A stretch of DNA of 64,000 nt from Cytobacillus gottheilii (lineage in GTDB: Bacteria; Bacillota; Bacilli; Bacillales; Cytobacillaceae), in NCBI RefSeq assembly GCF_001636345.1, contig NZ_KV440945.1, forward strand, positions 2,809,354-2,873,353, written 5' to 3'. The first letter of the stretch is position 1, and each line of letters starts with the position of its first letter. A program made the position numbers and the translations under genes. Positions 1 through 9,419 of this stretch are shown here, piece by piece. Below the pieces are notes generated by a model. The model was given only the letters and a program-made list of their open reading frames with translations, did no database searches and had not been told where the DNA came from.

Positions 1-1050
1 TAATACATTAACGGCAGGATATTGACCCTTATTGGCAAGAGCACGATCTAAAACAAAATGCCCATCCAAAATTCCTCGCACTGTATCTGCAATCGGTTCA
101 TTCATATCATCACCATCAACAAGCACCGTGTAAAATGCCGTAATAGTTCCGACTTCATTAGTACCCGTTCTCTCAAGGAGCTTAGGCAGAATCGCAAAGA
201 CAGATGGTGTATACCCTTTAGTCGTAGGAGGTTCTCCAACTGCCAGTCCAACTTCACGCTGTGCCATTGCTACACGGGTGACTGAGTCCATCATTAGCAT
301 AACGTTTAAGCCTTTATCTCGAAAATACTCGGCTATGGCTGTTGCCGTATATGCACCTTTAATCCGCATTAATGCAGGCTGGTCTGAAGTAGCAACAACA
401 ACAATAGATCTTTTTAACCCTTCAGGTCCCAGGTCTTTTTCAATAAATTCACGTACTTCACGGCCACGCTCACCTATTAGAGCAATGACATTTAAGTCGG
501 CAGTTGTATTACGCGCGATCATACCGAGCAGGGTGCTTTTTCCTACACCGCTTCCCGCGAAAATACCTACACGCTGTCCTTTTCCAACAGATAGCAAACT
601 GTCAACCATACGTACTCCAACTTCAATCGGCTCATGGATCGGCGGCCTTTTTAGCGGATTTGGCGGATTTTGATCAGTAGGGACACTAGTTAGCCCTCTT
701 GGCAAACTGCTCTCATCAAGCGGTCTTCCTAATGAATCAATCGCCTTTCCAATTAATGCAGAACCAACTTTAATTTCTAAGGGACTGCCCGTTGCTTCCA
801 CTAAACTGCCAGGTGCAATTTCATTAAGTTCTGTATAAGGCATTAGGATGACATTTTCACCTTTAAATCCAACTACTTCAGCCAATATGGTTGATTTTTT
901 CTTTTTTCCAATATGGATATAGCAGACATCACCGATAGAACTTTCTGGACCTTGAGATTCAATCATTAGCCCCACCACACGATTTACTCTTCCGTATCGC
1001 TTAAAGCTGTCTATTTCATCAAGATAATCCAGCGCATCATTTATCTGCAT
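1..1050 (-). CDS. fliI: Flagellar export ATPase FliI (3' end beyond window)
   Basis: FliI is the cytoplasmic F1-beta-like ATPase of the flagellar type III export apparatus. The frame from the ATG at 1050-1048 reads MQINDALDYLDEIDSF and runs to base 1 without a stop. It shows a Walker A motif (GIFAGSGVGKST), then LIGERGREV, a Walker B region (LMMDSVTRVAMAQRE) and the FliI-typical GEPPTTKGYTPSVF, in the expected order. About 350 of the usual 435-440 residues are present and the C-terminus lies outside the window. The start ATG overlaps the fliH stop by one base (TAATG), so translation is probably coupled. Family identity is certain; only completeness is missing. Confidence 0.96.
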   Translation of the reverse strand, partial: MQINDALDYLDEIDSFKRYGRVNRVVGLMIESQGPESSIGDVCYIHIGKKKKSTILAEVVGFKGENVILMPYTELNEIAPGSLVEATGSPLEIKVGSALIGKAIDSLGRPLDESSLPRGLTSVPTDQNPPNPLKRPPIHEPIEVGVRMVDSLLSVGKGQRVGIFAGSGVGKSTLLGMIARNTTADLNVIALIGERGREVREFIEKDLGPEGLKRSIVVVATSDQPALMRIKGAYTATAIAEYFRDKGLNVMLMMDSVTRVAMAQREVGLAVGEPPTTKGYTPSVFAILPKLLERTGTNEVGTITAFYTVLVDGDDMNEPIADTVRGILDGHFVLDRALANKGQYPAVNVL

Positions 1051-1811
1051 TAATGGTCACTCTCCAATTTTTCAAACAGCTTGACCTTTATTTCATTAAG
1101 CTGACTATCAACAGCAGCATCTATTCGGCCGCTTTCAGACTCTATTACACAGCTGCTTTCAGGCAATTCGTCGTTTGGAAAAATGTACAATTTTGTTTCT
1201 TTCGGAAACACAGCCATTAGTTCATCCTTATGGTTTACTAGCAGCTCGTATTGTGTCGGGTGCACATGTAGCTGAACATCACTTTGTTCCCTTGCTTCTT
1301 TTAGAGCACGTTTTACATATGAAATATAATGTTCTGCATTTCCCGAAAGGTCTTCGTTAATAATTTTTGAAGCAACCTTGATGCCGATCTGCAGAATCGT
1401 CCTTTCAGCTTGATCTACAGTTGATTCATAGTCTTTTTTGCTGAGATCGACTGTCTGTTGAGCAAGGGCTATATACTCTGCATAATCGTGATAACCTTGT
1501 TTCCTGCCATCTTCATAGCCTGCACTATACCCTTCAGACTGAGCTTGCTCAAACAGTGCCTGTTTTTCCTGCTGTAGAGATTCCCGCTCTGTTTGCATAT
1601 GCTCTTCCAGCCTATTAACTTCTTCTCTGGCTGCATTCAGCATTTGCTCTGCTTCCATTTTTGCATGGGATATGATCTGCTGAATCTCAGCTTCTGTGTG
1701 TGCATGGTTTCTCAGCTCAGGGCTGCCTTCAGTATTTTCAAATGTTTTAATTCTAATGATCTTTTGGTCTTTTTCAGGGATGTCATTTATAGCCTTATAT
1801 AGTCTAGACAA
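1050..1811 (-). CDS. fliH: Flagellar assembly protein FliH
   Basis: FliH is the regulator and stator-like partner of the export ATPase FliI and binds it in the cytoplasm. The N-terminal half is a charged coiled coil rich in Glu and Gln with a repeated EA/QAQSEG character. The C-terminal half has the FliH/V-type ATPase subunit E feel (LQIGIKVASKIINEDL, then LHVHPTQYELL). The preferred start is the TTG at 1811, nine bases after a GGAGGAG box that lies inside the end of fliG; an ATG at 1820 directly abuts that box and is too close. The gene overlaps fliG by a few bases and fliI by one. Sequence conservation in this family is low, so the call rests partly on position. Confidence 0.9.
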   Translation of the reverse strand: MSRLYKAINDIPEKDQKIIRIKTFENTEGSPELRNHAHTEAEIQQIISHAKMEAEQMLNAAREEVNRLEEHMQTERESLQQEKQALFEQAQSEGYSAGYEDGRKQGYHDYAEYIALAQQTVDLSKKDYESTVDQAERTILQIGIKVASKIINEDLSGNAEHYISYVKRALKEAREQSDVQLHVHPTQYELLVNHKDELMAVFPKETKLYIFPNDELPESSCVIESESGRIDAAVDSQLNEIKVKLFEKLESDH

Positions 1812-2820
1812 TAATGTCATCTCCTCCGCCACGGGCCACGATAATTTCACCGGACTCTTCTAGTCTGCGGATGATGCCGACAATTCTTGACTGTGCTTCT
1901 TCAACTTCACGCAGTCTTACAGGACCCATGTATTCCATTTCATCCTTAAACGTCTCAACCATTCTGGAAGACATATTGCTAAAGACAATTTCTTTAACTT
2001 CGTCACTGGATACTTTCAGAGAAAGCATAAGATCTTCAGTTTCACAATCACGGATGATTCTCTGGATAGCGCGATTATCAAGTGTAACAATATCTTCAAA
2101 GACGAACATTCTTTTCTTAATTTCTTCGGCTAATTCAGGATCCTGAATTTCTAATGCATCAAGAATCGTTCTTTCTGTCGCACGATCCACACCATTTAAT
2201 ACATCTACAACCGCTTCAACTCCGCCTGTCTGCGTATAATCCTGTGTAACAGTTGCTGAAAGCTTTCTTTCAAGTATTTGTTCTACTTCGTTGATGATTT
2301 CCGGTGATGTGCTATCCATTACAGCGATCCTTCTTGCGATATCAGCCTGCATTTCCTGAGGCAGTTCTGAAAGAATCTGTCCCGCCTGCGCTGAATCTAA
2401 ATAAGAAAGAATAAGTGCGATTGTCTGCGGATGCTCGTTTTGTATAAAGTTGAAAATCTGGCCAGGGTCTGCTTTGCGGGCAAAGTCAAATGGACGCACC
2501 TGCAAAGAAGAAGTCAGTCTGTTGATAATGACTGACGCTTGTTCTGTACCAAGAGCTTTTTCTAAGACTGTTTTCGCATAGCCAATACCGCCTTGTGAAA
2601 TATAATCTTGTGCAAGTGCTATTTGGTGAAACTCCTCAAGGATTTCTTCTTTTGCCTCTGATTCCACTTTTTTGACCCCGGAAATTTCCAATGTGAGTTT
2701 TTCAATTTCTTCCTCACTTAAATGCTTGTATACCGATGAAGCAACATCAGGCCCAAGGGAGATTAGCAGAATGGCCGCTTTTTGCTTGCCTGTTAATTCT
2801 TTTTGTTCATTTCTTGCCAC
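1804..2820 (-). CDS. fliG: Flagellar motor switch protein FliG
   Basis: FliG forms the upper C-ring of the flagellar motor, links the MS-ring (FliF) to FliM/FliN and contacts the stator to make torque. The 338-residue length is normal. The N-terminal segment LTGKQKAAILLISLGPDVAS, the middle-domain EHPQTIALILSYL, and the C-terminal torque helix with charged residues (KKRMFVFEDIVTLDNRAIQ) are all present. Translation starts at a GTG (MARNEQKEL) behind a run of G residues that acts as the ribosome binding site. It lies 14 bases after fliF and its end carries the fliH ribosome binding site. Assignment is firm. Confidence 0.98.
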   Translation of the reverse strand: MARNEQKELTGKQKAAILLISLGPDVASSVYKHLSEEEIEKLTLEISGVKKVESEAKEEILEEFHQIALAQDYISQGGIGYAKTVLEKALGTEQASVIINRLTSSLQVRPFDFARKADPGQIFNFIQNEHPQTIALILSYLDSAQAGQILSELPQEMQADIARRIAVMDSTSPEIINEVEQILERKLSATVTQDYTQTGGVEAVVDVLNGVDRATERTILDALEIQDPELAEEIKKRMFVFEDIVTLDNRAIQRIIRDCETEDLMLSLKVSSDEVKEIVFSNMSSRMVETFKDEMEYMGPVRLREVEEAQSRIVGIIRRLEESGEIIVARGGGDDIIV

Positions 2821-2834
2821 GATTTAGTCCCCCC

Positions 2835-4436
2835 TTAGTCTTCTGCGATCCAAGTTCTTAATAGTTTAGCAAAGTCTTCCGGCTTTTCTTTTGCCATCTT
2901 TTCTAATTGCTTGCGGCGTAAAGTACCTTCTGTTTCAGTCTCTTCGTTCACGTCCGGAACATTAAATGTCCTTTGTTCAGCAAGAACCTCTTCTTCTTCA
3001 GCGATATCATTCGCTTTCTTTCTAGCTCGAATAAAGAGGAAAATTAAAACGGCGATAATTAAAATTAATAATCCGCCTATAGCATAAACCCACCATGGCA
3101 GGCCAGCTGCTGCTTCTTCAGAAAATTCCACCTTGCCATTAAACGGCTGAACAGATACAAGAATTTTATCTTGCAATGCTTCGTCGGTGATTTCTCCTTC
3201 TACAGAATCTTTATTGATTGTCGTTCTTACAATCGTTCCTAACATTTGGGTAATATCATTAATTCGTTCCTGCGGCAGTGAGTTAGGGTCATCAGCAGTA
3301 GGAGGCTCAACCATAACCTGGATGCCTAAATCTCTAATTTTATAAGGACTTTCAACAATTTCTCTGCGAATTTTATTCACTTCATTGTTAATTGTCTCTT
3401 CAATTCGTTCATAATCGCCATTTCCTTCAGCACCTTCTACATATGTGGTGCCTAACGCATCAGCTGGATCTTCTCCTTGCGGAATTCCGCCAGCTTGATC
3501 TCCGTTCCCAGTGAAGGTTTCTGTAACTCTCTGCGCACTAATCGCGATGCCTTCCATATTTTCTTCATCAACAGGCTCAACAAGGTTTTCTTCTCTGTTT
3601 TCCTGGGTAAAGTCAATATCAGCAGTAACAGAAACAACCACTTTGTCTGGTCCCATTAATGTTCCAAGCATGCTTTGAACTTGTCTTTGCACATCGCGTT
3701 CAATTTCTTTTTTGATCTCATGCTGTGCAGCAAAAGTAGACCCTGGAGAATTTTCATTATTTTTTTGATCAAAGTACTCAAAATATTGGTTAGTGATGAC
3801 GATATTATCAGTAGGTAGGTTTGGTACACTTTTTGAGACAAGATGATACAAAGCCTGGATTTGTGAGTCCTCAAACTGATAACCAGGTTTTGTATCAAGC
3901 ACGATAGAAGCAGATGCTGCTTCTGTTGAATCATTAACAAAGATGCCTTTCTCAGGAAGGTTAATCATAACCTTTGCATCGTTAACCCCATCAACCCCTT
4001 TGATTAACGTTGCTAACTCCGTCTGCATAGCATCCAGCTTCAATACATTAAATTCATTTTCTGTCATTCCAATTCCAGCGTTCTGGCTAAAGAAGGAATA
4101 ATCAATGCCGCCTGATTTAGGCAGACCTTCAGCAGCAAGTTCAACCAGTAACGTATCAGCCATCTCTTCTGGTACTAAAATGGTCGTACCGTCATTAGCT
4201 ATTTCAGACTGTATACCCCTTGCCGTTAAGTTCTCTTTAATTGCCCCTGTTTCCGATGGCGATAGATTGCTGTATAAAGGAACGAAACTTGTAGAAGTTG
4301 CCCAGATTGAACCGGCAATTATTAATATAATTAAAAGAATAGAAGAACCGATATATAAAGTTTTTTGCTTTTTTGAACGCGATCTCCAAAACTCTTTTAA
4401 TTTTGTTATGAAATTTTGAAACGATTCTTTCATCAT
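2835..4436 (-). CDS. fliF: Flagellar MS-ring protein FliF
   Basis: FliF builds the membrane-embedded MS-ring that is the base of the flagellum and the housing of the export gate. The 533-residue protein has a first membrane segment near residues 28-48 (LYIGSSILLIILIIAGSIW), ring-building motifs in the periplasm-equivalent region (ALEGELA-like DAMQTELATLIKGVDGVNDA), a low-complexity central segment (GGIPQGEDPADALG) and a second membrane segment near 446-468 (VYAIGGLLILIIAVLIFLF). The cytoplasmic C-tail ends with the FliG-binding region. Two ATG codons open the frame; either could be used. It is followed closely by fliG. Confidence 0.97.
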   Translation of the reverse strand: MMKESFQNFITKLKEFWRSRSKKQKTLYIGSSILLIILIIAGSIWATSTSFVPLYSNLSPSETGAIKENLTARGIQSEIANDGTTILVPEEMADTLLVELAAEGLPKSGGIDYSFFSQNAGIGMTENEFNVLKLDAMQTELATLIKGVDGVNDAKVMINLPEKGIFVNDSTEAASASIVLDTKPGYQFEDSQIQALYHLVSKSVPNLPTDNIVITNQYFEYFDQKNNENSPGSTFAAQHEIKKEIERDVQRQVQSMLGTLMGPDKVVVSVTADIDFTQENREENLVEPVDEENMEGIAISAQRVTETFTGNGDQAGGIPQGEDPADALGTTYVEGAEGNGDYERIEETINNEVNKIRREIVESPYKIRDLGIQVMVEPPTADDPNSLPQERINDITQMLGTIVRTTINKDSVEGEITDEALQDKILVSVQPFNGKVEFSEEAAAGLPWWVYAIGGLLILIIAVLIFLFIRARKKANDIAEEEEVLAEQRTFNVPDVNEETETEGTLRRKQLEKMAKEKPEDFAKLLRTWIAED

Positions 4437-4575
4437 TACCCCCCGATGGTTCCGCCATAGCCTCTCAGAAAAAATTCATTATTCATTTCTATTTTCTTAA
4501 ATTCATGTCTTCTCAGAAGCTATAGCTGTATATGCATTGTGGGCGCATAGTCCAAATAAATTTTATTCTTTTCTA

Positions 4576-4884
4576 TTAAACTTGCATTCTCATCATCTCT
4601 TGATATGCTTCGATCACTTTATTCCGTATTTCAAGAGTAGCTGTCATTGTTACACTCGCTTTTTGTGAAGCAATCATGACTTGATGCAAATCAACGTTTT
4701 CTCCGCGAGCTAATTTTTCAGTTAGTTTGTCAGATTCAATTTGTGTTTCATTAACTTTATTAATAGAATCCTTAAGGACGGACGCAAAATCTTTCTGCGC
4801 TTCGAATGGTGTAGTACGATTCACTGTTGTATTGTTTATGTTTTGTACAGATTGCGACACGGGCGAAAATGTTACATTATTCAT
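4576..4884 (-). CDS. fliE: Flagellar hook-basal body protein FliE
   Basis: FliE is the small adapter that joins the MS-ring to the proximal rod and helps open rod export. The 102-residue length and the C-terminal motif GENVDLHQVMIASQKASVTM followed by the RNKVIEAYQEMMRMQV end are diagnostic for the family. A strong AAAGGAGG box precedes the ATG. It sits between flgC and fliF as in the Bacillus fla/che operon; the 139 bases to fliF carry no gene or clear terminator. Confidence 0.97.
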   Translation of the reverse strand: MNNVTFSPVSQSVQNINNTTVNRTTPFEAQKDFASVLKDSINKVNETQIESDKLTEKLARGENVDLHQVMIASQKASVTMTATLEIRNKVIEAYQEMMRMQV

Positions 4885-4899
4885 TTAGCAATCCCTCCT

Positions 4900-5349
4900 T
4901 TACTTCCCAATCTCTAATGATTTCATCATCATATTTTTAGACGCATTAAATACGGTTACGTTCGCTTCATAAGATCTAGTTGCACTCATAAGGTCAACCA
5001 TCTCTCTAAGTGGATCCACATTCGGCATCTCCACATAGCCATCCTCATTGGCATCTGGATGAGTAGGGTCATACACCATTTTAAATGGCGTCTCATCTTC
5101 TACTACCTCCGTTACCTTCACACCGTTTCCTATTCCAGTTTGACTGGATCGTCCCATTGCTTTATTTAGAAATGACGAGAATTGTCCTTCTTTTGGCTGC
5201 AATACGACTGATTTCCTGCGATATGTTTCTCCGCCATTCAAACTTCTTGTTGAATCAACATTTGCCATATTAGATGAGATAACATCCATACGAAGTCTTT
5301 GTGCAGTTAAGGCAGAAGACGTATTGTTCATACTATGAAAAATTGTCAT
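4900..5349 (-). CDS. flgC: Flagellar proximal rod protein FlgC
   Basis: FlgC is a rod subunit exported by the flagellar type III system. The N-terminal flagellar rod signature LRMDVISSNMANVDST and the C-terminal rod motif YEANVTVFNASKNMMMKSLE are both present in a 149-residue protein of normal length. It follows flgB by two bases and precedes fliE by 15, consistent with one transcript. Nothing unusual is seen. Confidence 0.97.
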   Translation of the reverse strand: MTIFHSMNNTSSALTAQRLRMDVISSNMANVDSTRSLNGGETYRRKSVVLQPKEGQFSSFLNKAMGRSSQTGIGNGVKVTEVVEDETPFKMVYDPTHPDANEDGYVEMPNVDPLREMVDLMSATRSYEANVTVFNASKNMMMKSLEIGK

Positions 5350-5351
5350 GA

Positions 5352-5744
5352 TTATCTGCCTCCCTTAAGAACGTTTTGCAGACTTGATAATTTACCGCTC
5401 ATCCGGTCAACAAGCGCATTATAGTAAATTTGATTTGTGGCTAAATCAGACATTTCTTTGTCAATATCGACACTGTTGCCTGATTCGTTATAAGAAACGT
5501 TTCTTTGTGACACAATTCCGTTTGCAGAAGCATTTGTTTTAAAATCATAATGTCTGGAATCCGTTCGATATGCTTTCTGAGCCCCTGCCATCGCTTGATT
5601 TAAAGTGTCTTTAAAGCTGACATCCTTCGCCTTATAACCCGGTGTATCCACATTAGCTATATTTTGAGAGATCACTTTTTGTTTTAGTGATGAGTAATTT
5701 AACGCACCTTCAATCGTCGAGATCGTACCTGAAAACAAGTTCAA
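5352..5744 (-). CDS. flgB: Flagellar proximal rod protein FlgB
   Basis: FlgB is the first rod protein and the first gene of the fla/che operon. The motif LKQKVISQNIANVDTPGYKA is the classic rod signature and the C-terminal NALVDRMSGKLSSL matches the family. The start is taken at the TTG at 5744 (MNLFSGTIS), five to six bases after a GAGGTGG box; a longer in-frame reading from 5771 has no comparable ribosome binding site. Product length is 130 residues. Two promoter-like sequences lie upstream (see 5833-5861 and 5983-6011). Confidence 0.96.
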   Translation of the reverse strand: MNLFSGTISTIEGALNYSSLKQKVISQNIANVDTPGYKAKDVSFKDTLNQAMAGAQKAYRTDSRHYDFKTNASANGIVSQRNVSYNESGNSVDIDKEMSDLATNQIYYNALVDRMSGKLSSLQNVLKGGR

Positions 5745-5832
5745 TTTTGCCACCTCATATTCCTTAATCAATAATTATCTGAAAAAAACACATATTCTCC
5801 GACGAATTACGACAATTTTCAACTTAAATCTT

Positions 5833-5861
5833 ATTGTAATGAATTTGAAATAATAAGTCTA
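5833..5861 (-). promoter_or_regulatory. Candidate sigma-A promoter of fla/che operon (proximal)
   Basis: On the minus strand a -35 TAGACT and a -10 TACAAT are separated by exactly 17 bases, about 90 bases before the flgB start. Both hexamers deviate from consensus at a couple of positions. Position and spacing support it as a promoter of the fla/che operon; no sigma-D (TAAA-N15-GCCGATAT) site was recognised. Confidence 0.5.
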
Positions 5862-5982
5862 TGTGCATTATGTTAATTTTAGTGATTCATTCGGACTATT
5901 TTCATTAATTTTTGCATAAGACTATTCTCTCTTATCATAAAAACGCAAAGCGCGCTATTTGTCGAATTATAGGCATACTGCG

Positions 5983-6011
5983 ATTATATGATGTAATAGC
6001 CACAAACACAA
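5983..6011 (-). promoter_or_regulatory. Candidate distal promoter of fla/che operon
   Basis: A perfect -10 TATAAT on the minus strand is preceded by TTGTGT at 17-base spacing. The -35 is poor. A second TATAAT occurs just downstream, making this an A+T-rich, promoter-like region about 240 bases before flgB. Confidence 0.35.
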
Positions 6012-6199
6012 TATAGGAGTTTTTACTCAAATGGATAAAGTTACACCTTGTTATAAGGCTAACCTACTATTTTTCAACAAAATATACTTTCACTGTTTTT
6101 TCGTAACAAATGAAATATAAATAGAAATAAATAGAGACTGGAACAGTATTTACCTCATTTTGAAATCGAATTTCCCTATAGAAAACCAGTAATAGGCAG

Positions 6200-6256
6200 A
6201 TAAAAACCCGAACTATAGTTGAAAGAATAAGGAAAAACTTTCTTATAGTCCGGGCT
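6200..6256 (-). terminator. Second long-stem terminator after codY
   Basis: Minus-strand inverted repeat with 11-base arms (6207-6217 and 6244-6254, CCCGGACTATA against TATAGTTCGGG), a long A+T-rich loop with an inner AGAAAG/CTTTC pairing, and a T run after the stem. It backs up the codY terminator and insulates the fla/che operon. The arm sequence recurs in the ftsY terminator. Confidence 0.7.
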
Positions 6257-6331
6257 GGATTTTAATTTAGGAAATCCCCGATTTGAATCGTGCATTGTTT
6301 TTAACTGTATGGTCTACAATCTTGATAGTAT

Positions 6332-6366
6332 AAAAAAAAAGCATCCAGTTCAACTGGATACTTTTT
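6332..6366 (-). terminator. Rho-independent terminator of codY
   Basis: Minus-strand stem AGTATCCAGTT / AACTGGATGCT (one G-T pair) with almost no loop, followed by nine T residues, starting eight bases after the codY stop codon. Confidence 0.9.
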
Positions 6367-6373
6367 GAAGTTT

Positions 6374-7153
6374 TTAGTTTGACTTCAATTTTTCAAGCTC
6401 GAATAAGAATTTATCGTTAAGAACTTTGATGTAAGTTCCCTTCATTCCTAATGAACGTGACTCAATAACACCAGCACTTTCAAGTTTTCTCAAAGCGTTA
6501 ACAATAACAGATCTTGTGATGCCGACACGGTCAGCAATTTTAGATGCTACAAGTAATCCTTCATTTCCATTTAATTCTTCAAAGATGTGCTCGATCGCCT
6601 CTAACTCACTATAAGAAAGTGAACTGATTGCCATTTGGACAACCGCTTTGCTTCTAGCTTCTTCTTCAATTTCTTCAGCTTTTTCACGAAGAATTTCCAT
6701 TCCAACAACTGTTGCACCGTATTCAGCTAAAATTAAATCATCATCATGGAATTGTTCTTGTACACGAGCCAAAATCAATGTACCAAGACGTTCCCCGCCG
6801 CCAATAATTGGTACGATCGTCGTTAAACCTTCACGGAACAGATCTTTATTCTCCACAGGGAAAGCTGTATATTCGCTATTGATGTCTAAGTTTGATGAAG
6901 TTTCTTGAATGCTGAATAAGTTTTTTGTATATTCTTCAGGAAATTGACGCTCTTCAAGCATTTTTTTCATACGCTCATTTTCAATTTGCTGATTAGCTGC
7001 ATAGCCTAAAAGCTTACCGCGGCGGCTAACAACAAAAATGTTCGCTTCAATGACTTCACTTAGCGTTTCAGCCATTTCTTTGAAATTAACCGGTTTCCCA
7101 GCAGCTTTTTGAAGCATTGCATTAATCTTTCTTGTTTTTGATAATAAATCCAT
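6374..7153 (-). CDS. codY: GTP- and branched-chain-amino-acid-sensing repressor CodY
   Basis: CodY is the global repressor of stationary-phase and nutrient-limitation genes in Firmicutes; it binds GTP and isoleucine, leucine or valine. The 259-residue protein has the N-terminal GAF sensor domain ([19 protein letters not shown], then [18 protein letters not shown]) and the C-terminal winged helix-turn-helix ([20 protein letters not shown], then [19 protein letters not shown]), which is nearly invariant in the family. An AGGAGGAA box precedes the ATG. It ends the xerC-hslV-hslU-codY series, and its own terminators separate it from the fla/che operon. Confidence 0.99.
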   Translation of the reverse strand: MDLLSKTRKINAMLQKAAGKPVNFKEMAETLSEVIEANIFVVSRRGKLLGYAANQQIENERMKKMLEERQFPEEYTKNLFSIQETSSNLDINSEYTAFPVENKDLFREGLTTIVPIIGGGERLGTLILARVQEQFHDDDLILAEYGATVVGMEILREKAEEIEEEARSKAVVQMAISSLSYSELEAIEHIFEELNGNEGLLVASKIADRVGITRSVIVNALRKLESAGVIESRSLGMKGTYIKVLNDKFLFELEKLKSN

Positions 7154-7349
7154 TCTTACTTCCTCCTATTTGCTAACACAATTAACAATTATCATATTTT
7201 GAGGCTGTTTTCAGGTACATTTTACAGTTTCTCGAAGAACCTATGTTTGTACATATTGCTGGAAAAAGCCTAGCTAAAAACTCTTCATTAAATCCTATTT
7301 CAATGCAGGAGTGTTTTCATAATACCCTTACTCTTTGCTTTAAAACGAC

Positions 7350-8756
7350 TTACAGGATAAATTGGCTAAGGTCCTTATCACGTGAAATGGCACCAAGTTT
7401 CTCTTCAACGTATTGAGGAGTGATTGAAATCTTTTCTAAAGTAACTTCCGGCGCTTCAAAGGATAAGTCCTCAAGCAGTTTTTCCAAAATGGTGTGAAGT
7501 CGTCTCGCACCGATATTATCTGTATTTTGATTCACATCAAATGCAAATTGAGCAATCCTACGAATAGCATCGTCAGAAAATTCAATTTGTATACCTTCTG
7601 TTTCCAATAAAGCTTGATATTGTTTAATCAACGCATTATCCGGCTCAACAAGGATTTTAAAGAAATCGTCAACAGTCAGCTTTGTCAGTTCAACACGAAT
7701 CGGGAAACGCCCCTGCAATTCTGGTATCAGGTCAGAAGGCTTCGCAATGTGAAATGCTCCTGCAGCCATGAAGAGTACGTGATCCGTTTTCACGGAGCCG
7801 TATTTGGTCACTACTGTTGATCCCTCTACAACTGGCAGGATATCTCTTTGCACACCTTCACGCGATACATCCGCCGAAGAACCTCCGTTATTTTTGCTGG
7901 CAATCTTATCGATTTCATCAATAAAGATGATCCCTGATTGTTCAGCTCTAAAGACGGCTTCCTGGCCAACCTCATCCATATCAATTAACTTCTGAGCTTC
8001 CTCATTTGTTAAGACTTTTCTTGCTTCTCTTACAGTCAGCTTACGCTTCTTTTTCTTTTTAGGCATAAAACCGCTTAATGCATCCTGCATATTCATGCCC
8101 ATTTGCTCCATTCCTGACCCTTGGAGCATATCAAACATTGAAGGCTGCTGTTCTTCAACCTCCACAGTAATCATTTCGTTTTCAAGTTCGCCAAGTTCTA
8201 GCTTCATCTTGATGACTTTTCTTTTTTCTTGCAGGGAAATATCTTCACTATTAGATTGTTCCTGTTCAGCTTGTTCATTTCCGCCGCCAAAAAGCATCTC
8301 AAGCGGATTTTTATAGGAAGTATTTTTCTTGCTGCTTGGCACTAATAAAGATACAAGTCTGCGATTAGCATTTTCTTCTGCACGCTCTTTCACACTTGCC
8401 ATCTTTTCCTCTTTGACAAGCCTTACAGAAGTTTCAACCAGATCTCTTACCATTGACTCAACATCACGGCCTACATAACCAACTTCGGTAAACTTTGTTG
8501 CTTCAACTTTTACGAAAGGTGCGCCAACTAATTTAGCCATCCGTCTGGCAATTTCCGTTTTACCTACTCCTGTTGGCCCGATCATTAAGATATTTTTCGG
8601 ACTGATTTCGTCACGGAGCTGATCATCTAACAATGCTCTGCGATAGCGATTGCGCAATGCAACAGCAACTGCCTTCTTTGCGTCCTTTTGCCCAATAATA
8701 TACTGATCCAGCTTATCAACAATTTGCCTTGGTGTTAAATTTGTTCCTTTTGCCAT
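7350..8756 (-). CDS. hslU: ATP-dependent protease ATPase subunit HslU (ClpY)
   Basis: HslU is the AAA+ unfoldase that feeds substrates into the HslV peptidase. From the ATG at 8756 ([20 protein letters not shown]) the protein has 468 residues. Walker A is GPTGVGKT at about 60-67, Walker B is [10 protein letters not shown], and the C-terminal sensor-2 segment [20 protein letters not shown] plus the HslV-docking tail (DLSQFIL) are present. The GAGGAG box fits this ATG; an upstream GTG in frame overlaps the box. The central I-domain insert is rich in Glu, Gln and Lys. It follows hslV by 15 bases. Confidence 0.98.
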   Translation of the reverse strand: MAKGTNLTPRQIVDKLDQYIIGQKDAKKAVAVALRNRYRRALLDDQLRDEISPKNILMIGPTGVGKTEIARRMAKLVGAPFVKVEATKFTEVGYVGRDVESMVRDLVETSVRLVKEEKMASVKERAEENANRRLVSLLVPSSKKNTSYKNPLEMLFGGGNEQAEQEQSNSEDISLQEKRKVIKMKLELGELENEMITVEVEEQQPSMFDMLQGSGMEQMGMNMQDALSGFMPKKKKKRKLTVREARKVLTNEEAQKLIDMDEVGQEAVFRAEQSGIIFIDEIDKIASKNNGGSSADVSREGVQRDILPVVEGSTVVTKYGSVKTDHVLFMAAGAFHIAKPSDLIPELQGRFPIRVELTKLTVDDFFKILVEPDNALIKQYQALLETEGIQIEFSDDAIRRIAQFAFDVNQNTDNIGARRLHTILEKLLEDLSFEAPEVTLEKISITPQYVEEKLGAISRDKDLSQFIL

Positions 8757-8771
8757 TTTGAGCACTCCTCT

Positions 8772-9314
8772 CTATAATTCTTCTACAACGATATTATGGT
8801 TTGTATACACACAAATTTCCGCAGCCGTTTCAAGAGATGCTTTAGCAATTTCCTTTGCAGTTAAATGCTCACCTGCATATCTTTTTAAAGATCTCCCTGC
8901 TGAAAGCGCATAATTACCTCCAGAACCAATGGCTAAAATGCCGTCATCCGGTTCAATGACTTCCCCTGTACCTGATATAAGTAATAAACCTTCTTTATTC
9001 ATTACGATCAGCATTGCTTCAAGCTTTCGGAGTACTCGATCACTTCTCCACTCTTTTGCAAGCTCAACAGCTGCTCTTTGCAGATTGCCATTATATTCTT
9101 CAAGCTTTCCTTCAAACTTTTCAAATAATGTAAATGCATCAGCAACAGATCCAGCAAATCCGGCAACCACTTTTCCATTAAAAAGTTTTCTCACCTTTTT
9201 TGCTGTGTGCTTCATTACTACAGCATTTCCAAATGTAACCTGTCCATCACCAGCCATGGCACATTCACCATTATGCTGTACAGCAAAGATTGTTGTTGCA
9301 TGAAATTGAGACAT
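8772..9314 (-). CDS. hslV: ATP-dependent protease peptidase subunit HslV (ClpQ)
   Basis: HslV is the proteasome-beta-like peptidase of the HslUV complex. The sequence begins [20 protein letters not shown], so after methionine removal the N-terminal residue is serine, as in B. subtilis ClpQ, rather than the threonine of proteobacterial Hsl[24 protein letters not shown] and [16 protein letters not shown] motifs confirm the family. Length is 180 residues. A GAAGGAGG box precedes the ATG. It lies between xerC and hslU in the codV-clpQ-clpY-codY order. Confidence 0.98.
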   Translation of the reverse strand: MSQFHATTIFAVQHNGECAMAGDGQVTFGNAVVMKHTAKKVRKLFNGKVVAGFAGSVADAFTLFEKFEGKLEEYNGNLQRAAVELAKEWRSDRVLRKLEAMLIVMNKEGLLLISGTGEVIEPDDGILAIGSGGNYALSAGRSLKRYAGEHLTAKEIAKASLETAAEICVYTNHNIVVEEL

Positions 9315-9419
9315 CCTAATTCCTCCTTCTGGAGAGTCATTTATTTAATAGGGAACAAGCGCCCATTAAAAAGATCTATATTCATTAATAACCAAAAAAC
9401 GAAACAGTTATGACAAAAT

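Larger units (their letters stand above)
5745..6373. other. Gene-free codY-flgB intergenic region
   Basis: These 629 bases hold no convincing reading frame on either strand. They contain the codY terminator, a second long-stem terminator and the fla/che promoter region. The DNA is strongly A+T-rich. One weak CodY-box-like stretch (AAATTAATGAAAATA, minus strand, 5897-5911) matches the AATTTTCWGAAAATT consensus at only about 10 of 15 positions. Confidence 0.7.

Noticed and set aside
278..673. Plus-strand open frame opposite fliI
   Set aside because: The minus-strand frame gives a clear FliI with all ATPase motifs; the plus-strand reading has no recognisable domain.
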